Of a stretch of DNA of 64,000 bases, positions 35,739 to 43,954 are shown piece by piece. Origin of the DNA: Bifidobacterium breve (lineage in GTDB: Bacteria > Actinomycetota > Acidimicrobiia > Acidimicrobiales > Acidimicrobilacustridaceae); contig CAMAYJ010000001.1 of assembly GCA_945862505.1 (NCBI GenBank), forward strand, positions 37,184-101,183, in the 5' to 3' direction. The notes beneath the pieces are model-generated. The model made no database searches. It had not been told where the DNA came from and saw only the letters and a list, made by a program, of their open reading frames with translations. Every line of letters starts with the position of its first letter. Within the stretch, counting starts at the first letter, position 1. The position numbers and the translations under genes are program-made.

Positions 35739-36509
35739 TTAGAGGCCCAAGAACGAGCCGCCGTCGCACACGATTGTCTGGCCACTGACGTAGCCCGAGT
35801 CAGGTCCGGCGAGAAAGGCCACAACCCCGCCGATGTCATCGGTGGGATCGCCGATTCGACCAAGCGGGGTTCGAGCTTCAATTGCACCGCGCAAGGTGGG
35901 AACTTGGCTAAACGCGCTCGCAAGCGCAGGAGTTTCTGCAACCGGTGCGATGCAGTTGACGCAAATGCCATCGGCGCCCCATTCGCGTGCTAGTGATTTT
36001 GCGATGGCGCGTTGCGCAGCTTTTGACGGGGAATAAAGAGGAATATTTGCGCTTCCTTCGATGCCGCTGGGTGATGTGACGAGGATGAGGCGGGCTTGAT
36101 TGCTCGCTTTTAAATGCGGGTAGGAAAGTTGCGCGCACCAGAAACTTGCCCAAGCTGATGTGCGCGACATTTGGTACCACGCGTCGGCTGGGGTTTCTTC
36201 AAGTCGACTTGCCTGACCACCTGCAAACGCGTTGTGGACCATGACGTCAAGTTGTCCGTGGGCAGCAACAGTTCCATCGATACAAGCAGCGATTGACTCG
36301 CGGGTCGTGACATCGGTGACGATGCATTCGGCAGAACCGCCATCGGTACGAATGGCAGATGCAACGGGTTCACCGGTTTCTGCGCGTCGGGCTGCGATTA
36401 CAACGTGCGCGCCGCATGCAGCGAGTTTGCGGGCAATTCCCTCGCCAACGCCTTGGCCGGCGCCAGTCACAATCGCAACGCGACCTTCGAGTGATTGATT
36501 CACATCCAC
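35739..36509 (-). CDS. Short-chain dehydrogenase/reductase
   Basis: This 256-aa classical SDR has VTGAGQGVG, HNAFAGG and catalytic YSPSK, ending in the usual GQTIVCDGGSFLGL. Arg residues after beta-2 (IAARRAET) favour NADP(H). It overlaps the upstream SDR-like gene by 10 nt, so the two are translationally coupled. GTG 36509 is the start used here; a GTG two codons later is equally possible. Confidence 0.83.
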   Translation of the reverse strand: MDVNQSLEGRVAIVTGAGQGVGEGIARKLAACGAHVVIAARRAETGEPVASAIRTDGGSAECIVTDVTTRESIAACIDGTVAAHGQLDVMVHNAFAGGQASRLEETPADAWYQMSRTSAWASFWCAQLSYPHLKASNQARLILVTSPSGIEGSANIPLYSPSKAAQRAIAKSLAREWGADGICVNCIAPVAETPALASAFSQVPTLRGAIEARTPLGRIGDPTDDIGGVVAFLAGPDSGYVSGQTIVCDGGSFLGL

Positions 36510-37069
36510 AATCCACCATCCACGGTGAGAAGTTGTCCAGCAAGGTTGCGGGCATCAGGCGAACAGAGAAATTCAACAACCGCCCCCGGTTCGGCATCGG
36601 GCACCGCCGGAGTCGCAATCGACACCGGACCGGCGACAACGGCATCGGCCAAGACCAGTGTGGGTGACACGGCGATCGCATTGACGGCGATGCCCTCGGG
36701 GCCCCACTGGCGCGCCATTGACTTGGTGAGGATGTGGACTCCTTCGGCGGCTGCGGCCCAATGTGCATAGTGGTCGCCGCCGGCGAGAGCAGTTGTAGGA
36801 AGGGTCAGCACAATCGAACCGCCCCGCCCAGCGAAGGTGGTGCGAGCTTCAATGCATGCGGTCACGGCTGTGTCCATGGTTTGCTGCCAGGCGAGATCGA
36901 ATTCGGCGTCGGTCAACTCGGCGAGTGGACGCGGAACCATGACCGCTGGATCCCAAGGGGCAAAGACCATTGCGTCATACCCCTCATTGGTCAGCGTGTG
37001 GCCGCGATTCTCAAGGGCGGCCCCGAGTTGTCGGGCCAGAGGGCCGGAGCCCACGACATTGATTTTCAT
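36500..37069 (-). CDS. Short, degenerate SDR-like protein
   Basis: This 189-aa protein keeps the C-terminal SDR half (GSIVLTLPT, EGVHILTKSMARQWGPEGIAVNAIAV, GQLLTVDGGLWM), but the N-terminal cofactor region is shortened (MKINVVGSGPLARQLG). The catalytic YxxxK is replaced by YAHWA, so Lys is lost. It may be a non-catalytic partner of the overlapping SDR at 35739. GGAG lies 6 nt before the ATG at 37069. It is the first gene of the minus-strand operon. Confidence 0.7.
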   Translation of the reverse strand: MKINVVGSGPLARQLGAALENRGHTLTNEGYDAMVFAPWDPAVMVPRPLAELTDAEFDLAWQQTMDTAVTACIEARTTFAGRGGSIVLTLPTTALAGGDHYAHWAAAAEGVHILTKSMARQWGPEGIAVNAIAVSPTLVLADAVVAGPVSIATPAVPDAEPGAVVEFLCSPDARNLAGQLLTVDGGLWM

Positions 37070-37108
37070 CTGACTCTCCAAATCTGCCAAGGCCCGGATG
37101 GGGCTCAG

Positions 37109-37148
37109 GTGTGACACAAGTGAATCATGCGCTTCGCTTGTGTGACAC
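37109..37148. promoter_or_regulatory. Paired GTGTGACAC repeats in a divergent promoter
   Basis: GTGTGACAC occurs at 37109-37117 and 37140-37148, a direct repeat 31 bp apart. Including flanks, GTGTGACACAAG and CTTGTGTGACAC also form an inverted repeat with one mismatch pair. The second copy overlaps the -35 region of the dehydrogenase gene (candidate -10 TATGTT, 37163-37168). It probably controls both directions. Confidence 0.5.
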
Positions 37149-37174
37149 CCATCACCCGAGGCTATGTTTCGGCA

Positions 37175-38350
37175 ATGGACATTGGATACACACCAGAACA
37201 GGAAGCCCTACGCACAGAGCTTCGAACCTATTACGAGAATCTCCTCGACGAAGAGACTGTTGAAGCCCTCTCGCACAGTCACGGAATCGGCCAAGCCACC
37301 AAGGACGTCTGGAAGCAGATGTGCACCGACGGGTGGGCCGGAATTGGTTGGCCCAAGGAATACGGCGGTCAGGCTCGCGGCCCGATCGATCAGTTCGTGT
37401 TCTTCGACGAGTCGATGCGTGCCGGCGCTCCAGTGCCGATGCTCACGCTCAACACCGTTGGCCCGACCATCATGAACTACGGCACCGATTGGCAGAAAGA
37501 GTTTTTCCTTCCGAAGATTCTCGCCGGTGACCTTCACTTCTGCATCGGTTACTCAGAGCCGGGCGCAGGTACCGATCTTGCTGCACTCCAGACCCGCGCC
37601 GTGCGCGATGGCGATGAATACGTGATCAATGGTCAGAAGATGTGGACCTCACTCGCCGGTGGTGCCGACTATTGCTGGCTTGCGGTTCGTACTGATCCCG
37701 AAGCCAAGAAGCACAAGGGCATTTCGGTCATTGTCGTCCCGATGGATACCCCTGGTATCACGATTCAGCCGCTTCGTCTCATGGGTGAGCATGACATCAA
37801 CGCCACCTACTTTGACGATGTTCGTGTTCCCGCCAAGTTCCTTATTGGTGAAGAGAACGGTGGGTGGGGTCTCATCACCAACCAGCTCAACCACGAGCGC
37901 GTCACGCTGTGCTCCAGCGGTATGCCCGAGCGCATCCTCACCAATGTTCGGAAGTGGGCGCAAGACACCAAGCTTCCCGACGGCCGTCGAGTGATCGATC
38001 AGGAGTGGGTGCAACTCAATCTCGCCAAGGTGCACGCCAAACTTGAATACCTGCGCCTTGCGAACTGGAAGGTTGCGTGGTCAGCGAGCACTCAGATGCT
38101 TCACCCAGCCGATGCCTCAAGCGTCAAGGTGTTCGGCACCGAGTTCTATCTCGATGCCTACATGATGCTTATGGAGGTCCTCGGACCGCGCGCCTATCTC
38201 GAGGCGGATGCCCCCGAGTCCATCCTTCGTAGCCAACTCGAGGCCGGCATTCGCGGCACGATCATCCTCACCTTCGGTGGTGGAACCAACGAACTGCAGC
38301 GCGATCTCATCGCCATGTTCGGTCTCGGCTTCCCTCGCTCGGCACGCTGA
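37175..38350 (+). CDS. Acyl-CoA dehydrogenase (FadE26/ChsE4-like)
   Basis: This 391-aa acyl-CoA dehydrogenase has YSEPGAGTDLAALQTRAVRDG, YVINGQKMWTSLA and the C-terminal TFGGGTNELQRDLIAMFGLGFPR, as in FadE26 of the cholesterol pathway. A Glu in LNHERV (residue 241) is at the expected catalytic-base position. The next gene, 17 bp on, is a FadE27-like partner, matching the fadE26-fadE27 pair that dehydrogenates steroid side-chain CoA esters. TATGTT ends 6 nt before the ATG and no ribosome binding site is seen, so the mRNA is probably leaderless. Confidence 0.88.
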   Translation: MDIGYTPEQEALRTELRTYYENLLDEETVEALSHSHGIGQATKDVWKQMCTDGWAGIGWPKEYGGQARGPIDQFVFFDESMRAGAPVPMLTLNTVGPTIMNYGTDWQKEFFLPKILAGDLHFCIGYSEPGAGTDLAALQTRAVRDGDEYVINGQKMWTSLAGGADYCWLAVRTDPEAKKHKGISVIVVPMDTPGITIQPLRLMGEHDINATYFDDVRVPAKFLIGEENGGWGLITNQLNHERVTLCSSGMPERILTNVRKWAQDTKLPDGRRVIDQEWVQLNLAKVHAKLEYLRLANWKVAWSASTQMLHPADASSVKVFGTEFYLDAYMMLMEVLGPRAYLEADAPESILRSQLEAGIRGTIILTFGGGTNELQRDLIAMFGLGFPRSAR

Positions 38351-38367
38351 GCAGAAAGAACACACAC

Positions 38368-39423
38368 ATGGATTTCTCATTCTCATCAGATCAAGAAGAG
38401 CTTCGCGCTCTTACCAATCGGGTTCTCACCGACCGTTGCACAATGGAGCACCTCAAAGAGATCGAAGATGCCGGTGGCATCGACCTTGTGCTCTGGCGTG
38501 AACTTGCCGATCTCGGCATTGTCGGAATCGGTATGCCCGAAGCCGACGGCGGCGCTGGTCTCGGTTTCGCCGAGGTAGCAATCGTGCTTGAAGAGGTTGG
38601 TCGAACCGTTGCACAGGTGCCGGCGTTGCCGGTCATGGGCATGGCCGCACCGTTCCTTGCCGAGCATTCACCAAAGCATCTCGCTGGTCTCGCCTCGGGC
38701 GAGCGCATCGTCACAGTCGCCATTCACGACCTTGTTGGCGATATTCACACCCCATTTCTCGCAGCCAAGGGCGGCGTGCTCGATGGTGTGAAGACCAACG
38801 TTCCATTCGGAACTGTTGCCGATGGCTTCATTGTTTCCGCCGCTGATGGCATCTATTACATCGATGCCAAAGCCAACGGAGTGACTGTTGAACGCCAGGG
38901 CGCCACCGATGGCATCCCTGATGCCAAAGTCACCTTTAGCGGTGCTGCCGCAGAGAAGATCGCTGGGCTCGATGCTCTCGATCGCCTCATTGAATACGGA
39001 CAGACCTCACAGGCGCTCATCATGGCGGGCGTCACCGCGCAGGCCGTGGAAATCATGTCGGCCTACGTGAAAGAACGTGTGCAGTTCGATCGCCAGATCG
39101 CAACGTTCCAGGCCGTGGCTCAGCGTGCAGCGGAATGCCGCATCGACGCTGACGCCATCAAGCTCACTGCGTGGGGCGCAACGATGCGGTTGAACGACGG
39201 CCTTCCTGCCGGCGAGAACGCCGCATCTGCGAAGTACTGGGCAGCGGAAGGCGGCGCTCGTGTCGTTCGTGCCTGTGTGCATTTGCACGGCGGTGTTGGT
39301 GTGGATCGTGACTACCCGTTGCATCGCTACTACCTGTGGGCCAAGAAGCAGGAACTGTTCCTCGGCGGAACAACACAGAGCCTGCTGCACCTCGGCAAGT
39401 TGCTTGCTGATACGCCAGTCTGA
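38368..39423 (+). CDS. Acyl-CoA dehydrogenase, FadE27/ChsE5-like partner subunit
   Basis: This 351-aa short-type acyl-CoA dehydrogenase has MDFSFSSDQEELRALTNRVL, KERVQFDRQIATFQAVAQRAAEC and CVHLHGGVGVDRDYPLHRYYLWAKKQELFLGG. The pattern matches the partner subunits of heterotetrameric steroid-CoA dehydrogenases. It pairs with the gene just upstream. A very strong hairpin terminator follows, closing this two-gene operon. Confidence 0.87.
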   Translation: MDFSFSSDQEELRALTNRVLTDRCTMEHLKEIEDAGGIDLVLWRELADLGIVGIGMPEADGGAGLGFAEVAIVLEEVGRTVAQVPALPVMGMAAPFLAEHSPKHLAGLASGERIVTVAIHDLVGDIHTPFLAAKGGVLDGVKTNVPFGTVADGFIVSAADGIYYIDAKANGVTVERQGATDGIPDAKVTFSGAAAEKIAGLDALDRLIEYGQTSQALIMAGVTAQAVEIMSAYVKERVQFDRQIATFQAVAQRAAECRIDADAIKLTAWGATMRLNDGLPAGENAASAKYWAAEGGARVVRACVHLHGGVGVDRDYPLHRYYLWAKKQELFLGGTTQSLLHLGKLLADTPV

Positions 39424-39441
39424 GTCACTACAAGAACGAAA

Positions 39442-39477
39442 CGAAGAAGGCCCGGGCAACTGCCCGGGCCTTCTTCG
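39442..39477 (+). terminator. Strong hairpin terminator after the fadE26/27-like pair
   Basis: Sixteen perfect base pairs join 39442-39457 (starting CGAAGAAGG) with 39462-39477 (ending CTTCTTCG) around an AACT loop. It separates this operon from the convergent YHYH-protein gene and may act in both directions. Confidence 0.85.
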
Positions 39478-39491
39478 CGAAGTGATGCGCT

Positions 39492-40475
39492 TTAGTTTCG
39501 AGGAGGGCCCTGTTGCCCAGGCGGGCCTTGCTGTCCCTGGGGTTGTTGACTCTGCTGGCCCTGCATTGGCGGCATCTGTGCGGCAGCACCTCCCGTTTGG
39601 GTTGTTGCTGTTCCGGTAAGACATCCGATGATGTACGGGAACTGCGTGGGAGTCAGGTGGTAGGCGTAGGTGCCGTCGGCTTCGACGCGCCCGTTGCACG
39701 CGTCGAGTGTTCCCGGATCGGTGCCGCCACTGAAGGAGTAGGCCTTCCAGACATAGGACTTCGAATCTCCAGTCTTGGTGTAGCCGCTCTTGGCGAGCGT
39801 TGTCTGTGAGCAGTTTGCGTCGAGGCAGATCACCGAGTTGTAAATCGGGAATCCATCAATAGCGAAGCCCACGAGTTGTGAGGTCTCGAAATTGCAGACG
39901 GCTTCGGTGTAAATGATCGTGTGGTAGTGGTAGTCAGAACTTGGGCCAGTGTGCCCACCGCAGTAATCCATGAGTCCATTTCCCACAGGATCTCCATACG
40001 CTTCGGCCGCCGGCATAGGCCCCTCGGTCGGCCCGTAAATCGCGATTCCAGTCACTGTGAAACCAAGAGTTCCCAACCGATTTTCGATGTTCGTCGGTGC
40101 AGCTGATTTGGTTGGTTTCAGCGGAATCTTCCAAGTGAAGTTCTGTGGCGCCAAAGCATTTGGGGTCTTCGAAACGAACCCGTAGGAGATCATGTTGTTC
40201 GACGTGACGGTCACCTCGGTATCGGTGCACGCAACCGTCACTTTTGGTGCGGCGTAATTGGCGCCAGCGCTTGTTCCGCTGAGGTCAGGGAACGCGCTGG
40301 TTGGGCAGGTGCCAAAAGCGGGGTGACTTGTGAGGAGGCTGGCGTTGCTGGCCGCAGTTGTTGTGGAGGTCGGCATGTCGCTCGTCGAATCGGTCGACGC
40401 GCTGGCGCACGCGAGTGCTCCAGCAAGCAGAACAAAAAGAAGTGGGAGGAGAATGGTACGACGTCGATTTCTCAT
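39492..40475 (-). CDS. Secreted YHYH-domain protein
   Basis: This 327-aa exported protein has a hydrophobic signal (LLPLLFVLLAGALACASAS, possibly a lipoprotein site at ALAC), a Ser/Thr-rich linker, then the YHYH domain. The motif SSDYHYHTIIYTEAVC is preceded by DYCGGHTG and followed by GFAIDGFPIY. The last 40 residues are rich in Gln, Pro and Gly. YHYH proteins are secreted and poorly characterised; a metal-binding role has been suggested for the histidines. No operon partner is evident. Confidence 0.82.
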   Translation of the reverse strand: MRNRRRTILLPLLFVLLAGALACASASTDSTSDMPTSTTTAASNASLLTSHPAFGTCPTSAFPDLSGTSAGANYAAPKVTVACTDTEVTVTSNNMISYGFVSKTPNALAPQNFTWKIPLKPTKSAAPTNIENRLGTLGFTVTGIAIYGPTEGPMPAAEAYGDPVGNGLMDYCGGHTGPSSDYHYHTIIYTEAVCNFETSQLVGFAIDGFPIYNSVICLDANCSQTTLAKSGYTKTGDSKSYVWKAYSFSGGTDPGTLDACNGRVEADGTYAYHLTPTQFPYIIGCLTGTATTQTGGAAAQMPPMQGQQSQQPQGQQGPPGQQGPPRN

Positions 40476-40563
40476 CCCAATACGATTCCATATGTTGGTA
40501 AGGAATTGCTAAGTCAGCAGGCAACTTGCAGCGGGAATTGGCGTCGATTTCGGAGCGATGTCC

Positions 40564-42297
40564 TTACGGCAGAACGGTGTAGGTGTCTTTGCCGCTCTTC
40601 AAGACCGTGCCCGGGGTGGCGCCGGTGGCTTGACCGTTAATGATCACGGCGGTTCCATTCACGAGAACCCGTTCGATGCCGTAGGAATCAGCCGTGAGTC
40701 GAGAACAGCCGCCAGGAAGATCGGCAACCATATGAGCGTTCTCTGAGCCAATGGTTTCCGGATCAAACACCACGATGTCGGCGTTGCTGCCTTCGACAAG
40801 GGTGCCTCGATCGACAAGGCCAAACAACTGAGCGGGTGTTTGCGTGATGAGTTGTACCGCGCGCTCGATGGGGATGAGCTTTCGTCCGTTGAGCATGTCT
40901 CCCAAAAAGCGTGTGGGGAAGGTCGCGCCACACATGCGGTCGAGATGCGCACCAGCGTCGGAGCCGCCGATCATGACGCGTTCGTCGTTCCATGCTTCAA
41001 CTCGCATACGCCATGACTCGGGGTCTTTGTCCTTCGGCGCTGGCCACAGGATCGTCTGCAGTCCGTCGGCAATAACGATGTCGAGAAGCGTGTCGAATGG
41101 TTCGGTTCCCCGCTCGGCAGCAATCTCACCAACCGTGCGATTCGAAAGTCCAGCGTTTTCTGGCGCAAACGTGTCACCGACGACGTAGTCCTCCCAGTCA
41201 GCCAGGCGACGGTAGATGCCGGCTTCCTCAGACTTCGATGCGGTGAGCAAGGTTGCACGGGTTGCTGGGTCTTGCAGCCGGGCGATGCGCTCGGGGATAT
41301 CGCAACGCAGTGTGTCTTCCCATCCTGGGAGCAACCAGATGCCGCAGAACGTCGCGAAGTTCATGTTCATTGGAACAAGAACTGGCATGGTGAGAGCGAC
41401 GACGCGACCACCGATTTCTTTGGCGCGGTCAAAGGCCTCGACCTGACGGCCCACGCGGTCGGGTTCACGACTATCGATCGTGAGGACGTTCCAGTTCATG
41501 ACGCGCTTTGCTGACGCGCTCAAGGTTGCGAGCAATTCGATTTCGTCGTCTGCGAATCGATCGAGACAACCGGGAACGATGCCCTCAAGGCTTGTACCTT
41601 CGTGCCTGCCGACCTCGGTGGCCATTGCGAGCATTTCTTCGGTGGACGCCCAGCGGCTTGGCACGGGTTGTCCGTCGCCGTCGCTATGACTACCCGATGT
41701 TGTGAATGACCATCCGAGTGCACCGACTTCAATGGCCTTGCGCAGTTCGGCGACCATGGCCTCGATCTGCTCGGGGGTTGCTTCGCCTCCGACGGACTCT
41801 GGGCCCATCACGTAGCGGCGGATGGCGCAATGGCCGGCCATCCAACCGGCGTTCACCGAAATCCGGTTCTCGAACTGGTTGAGGTACTGCTCGAAAGTTT
41901 CCCAGTTCCAATTGATCGTCCTGAGAGCGGGAAGGGGCATGCCTTCAACACGGCTCATCATTTCCTGGAGGTACTCCGCTTCAGCGGCAGTGGGACGCAG
42001 GGGAGCGAGGGTGAAGCCGCAGTTGCCGGCGATGATCGTGGTGACGCCATGGTTCGCCGATGGCGACGCGCCTGGATCCCAAAGAAGCTGCGCGTCGTAA
42101 TGAGTGTGGACATCGACCACGCCAGGCATGACCATGCGTCCGGTTGCATCGGTAACGATCGTTGCGTCGCCGTCGACCTTGCCGATGGTGACGATCTTTC
42201 CGTCGCGAATGGCGATATCGGCAAGGCGGCCGGGGGTGCCGGTGCCATCAATGACCGTTCCGCCCTTGATGATCTCGTCGTAGCTTGTGTCGGACAC
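40564..42297 (-). CDS. N-acyl-D-amino-acid deacylase family amidohydrolase
   Basis: This 577-aa composite-barrel amidohydrolase is of the D-aminoacylase type. The N-terminal beta-sandwich starts IIKGGTVIDGTGTPGRLADIAI, the metal motif is VDVHTHYDAQLLWDP, then GNCGFTLAPLRP, VMIGGSDAGAHLDRM and ITQTPAQLFGLVDRGTLVEG. Relatives are often annotated in catabolic clusters with unknown substrates. GTG 42297 has GAGAGG 9 nt upstream; GTG 42306 would abut that site. Its promoter carries the CTGACG/CGTCAG operator. Confidence 0.85.
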   Translation of the reverse strand: MSDTSYDEIIKGGTVIDGTGTPGRLADIAIRDGKIVTIGKVDGDATIVTDATGRMVMPGVVDVHTHYDAQLLWDPGASPSANHGVTTIIAGNCGFTLAPLRPTAAEAEYLQEMMSRVEGMPLPALRTINWNWETFEQYLNQFENRISVNAGWMAGHCAIRRYVMGPESVGGEATPEQIEAMVAELRKAIEVGALGWSFTTSGSHSDGDGQPVPSRWASTEEMLAMATEVGRHEGTSLEGIVPGCLDRFADDEIELLATLSASAKRVMNWNVLTIDSREPDRVGRQVEAFDRAKEIGGRVVALTMPVLVPMNMNFATFCGIWLLPGWEDTLRCDIPERIARLQDPATRATLLTASKSEEAGIYRRLADWEDYVVGDTFAPENAGLSNRTVGEIAAERGTEPFDTLLDIVIADGLQTILWPAPKDKDPESWRMRVEAWNDERVMIGGSDAGAHLDRMCGATFPTRFLGDMLNGRKLIPIERAVQLITQTPAQLFGLVDRGTLVEGSNADIVVFDPETIGSENAHMVADLPGGCSRLTADSYGIERVLVNGTAVIINGQATGATPGTVLKSGKDTYTVLP

Positions 42298-42338
42298 AGT
42301 GAGCACCCTCTCGTTGGGCCGCCGATTGGGCGGTGTTT

Positions 42339-42353
42339 CTGACGAACCGTCAG
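42339..42353. promoter_or_regulatory. Palindromic operator CTGACGAACCGTCAG
   Basis: 6-bp arms flank AAC. The site differs from the one at 11626-11640 only in the central bases, and ATT follows in both. On the minus strand it begins inside a -10 TAATCT (42357-42352), which has TGGACG 16 bp upstream (42379-42374). Binding would block the deacylase promoter and could affect the divergent aldehyde dehydrogenase. Confidence 0.65.
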
Positions 42354-42402
42354 ATTACACGGCGGCAGGTTGTCGTCCACCGCCGTGCGGGAATTGCTCA
42401 GT

Positions 42403-42431
42403 ATGACGAACGGCGGTGGCTGTCCTAACGT
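42403..42431 (+). promoter_or_regulatory. Promoter for a leaderless aldehyde dehydrogenase mRNA
   Basis: ATGACG (42403-42408), 17 bp, then TAACGT (42426-42431), which ends 8 nt before the ATG at 42440. No ribosome binding site is seen there. Confidence 0.45.
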
Positions 42432-42439
42432 GCCCAACT

Positions 42440-43903
42440 ATGGCAATCACGAACGAATACCGTCAGCTCATCGGTGGCGAATGGGTCCCCGGCGGCGATG
42501 GCACCTACGACATCATCAACCCCGCCACTGAGCAGGTTGTGGCAGCAGCGCCCGAGGCATCTGCCGAAGACGTGGCTCGCGCCGCTGCTGCGGCAAAGGA
42601 AGCATTCCCGGCGTGGAGCCGCACCTCCCCGGAAGAACGATCGGCACTTCTTGCCGCCGCCGGCAAGGAACTGGCCAGGCGCACTCCCGAACTCATTCCG
42701 TTGGTCATTAGCGAAACCGGCGCAACGTCATCGGTGGGTTCGCTGATGCAGATTCCTGTTGCGATTTCACGATTCGATCGTTACGCCAAAGGCGCGCTCC
42801 ACGACCTGAGTGTTGCCCTTCCACCTCAGGCCATTGGCACGACTCCGCTTGCTGCTGGCGCGCTTATGTCTGGTTATGCCCGCAAGGTTCCGCTCGGAGT
42901 TGTTGCCTGTATCGCTCCTTACAACTTCCCGACCACGTCGATGGTGGGCAAGATCGCTCCGGCACTGGCGACTGGCAACACCGTTGTGATGAAGCCCGCC
43001 CCGCAGGATCCGCTGTGCGTCATCGAACTAGCAAAGATCCTTGAAGATGTTGGTTTTCCGAAGGGTGTCATCAACATCGTCACAGGTAGCGGCCCGTCCG
43101 CTGGTGTGAATCTGGTTTCCGATCCCAATGTCGACATGGTGTCGTTCACCGGTTCGTCTGCAGTCGGCGCATCGATTGTTGCCGCCGGCGCTCCCACCAT
43201 GAAACGTCAGCTTCACGAACTTGGTGGCAAGGGTGCATGCATCGTCCTCGAGAACGCTGACATGGAAAAGGTCGTTGCCGGTATCGCCAGTGTGTGGGCA
43301 TTCCATTCCGGTCAGATCTGCACCGCACCGACGCGCGTGATCGTCCACCGCAGCCGCTACGACGAACTCGTTACTCGCCTCGAAGGTGCCGCTCGTGCGC
43401 TCAAGGTTGGCGATCCTCTCGACGCCGCAACCCAAGTTGGTCCGGTTATTTCTGCAGTGCAGCTTGGCCGCATCCAGGGAATGGTTGAAGCCGGTCTTTC
43501 CGAAGGTGCCGAAATGGTTGTCGACGGCCGCAATGCCGGACCAGATAAGGGGTATTTCATTGGCCCAACACTTCTTGCGGGCTGCAATAACACCATGACT
43601 CCTGTGCGTGAAGAAATCTTCGGACCAGTTGTGGTGGTCGTTCCGTTCGACACAGTCGACGATGCAATCGCCGTCGCGAACGACAGCGACTACGGCTTGT
43701 TCTCCTACGTGTTTGGTTCCGATACGCCAGCCGCGTTTGAGGTTGCAAAGGAAATTCGGTCCGGTCGTGTTGGAATCAATAGTGTGCAGACACACCACGA
43801 AACACCATTCGGCGGTTTCAAGATGTCGGGTATCGGTCGCGATGGCGGCAACTGGGGTCTCGACGCTTACACCGAGTGGCAATCAATTATTTGGGGCAGT
43901 TGA
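42440..43903 (+). CDS. NAD(P)-dependent aldehyde dehydrogenase
   Basis: This 487-aa aldehyde dehydrogenase has IAPYNFPTTSMVGKIAPALATGNTVVMKPAP, general base Glu260 in HELGGK, nucleophile Cys294 in SGQICTAPTR, and the C-terminal TPFGGFKMSGIGRDGG. It oxidises an aldehyde to the acid. With the zinc alcohol dehydrogenase and SDR genes that follow, it could oxidise a terminal alcohol to the carboxylate, as in steroid side-chain or alkanol catabolism. It is divergent from the deacylase gene. Confidence 0.9.
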   Translation: MAITNEYRQLIGGEWVPGGDGTYDIINPATEQVVAAAPEASAEDVARAAAAAKEAFPAWSRTSPEERSALLAAAGKELARRTPELIPLVISETGATSSVGSLMQIPVAISRFDRYAKGALHDLSVALPPQAIGTTPLAAGALMSGYARKVPLGVVACIAPYNFPTTSMVGKIAPALATGNTVVMKPAPQDPLCVIELAKILEDVGFPKGVINIVTGSGPSAGVNLVSDPNVDMVSFTGSSAVGASIVAAGAPTMKRQLHELGGKGACIVLENADMEKVVAGIASVWAFHSGQICTAPTRVIVHRSRYDELVTRLEGAARALKVGDPLDAATQVGPVISAVQLGRIQGMVEAGLSEGAEMVVDGRNAGPDKGYFIGPTLLAGCNNTMTPVREEIFGPVVVVVPFDTVDDAIAVANDSDYGLFSYVFGSDTPAAFEVAKEIRSGRVGINSVQTHHETPFGGFKMSGIGRDGGNWGLDAYTEWQSIIWGS

Positions 43904-43954
43904 GTTTCATTTCATTTCTAGTCACCGTCTATTGACACATCCTTGGGGGAATCC

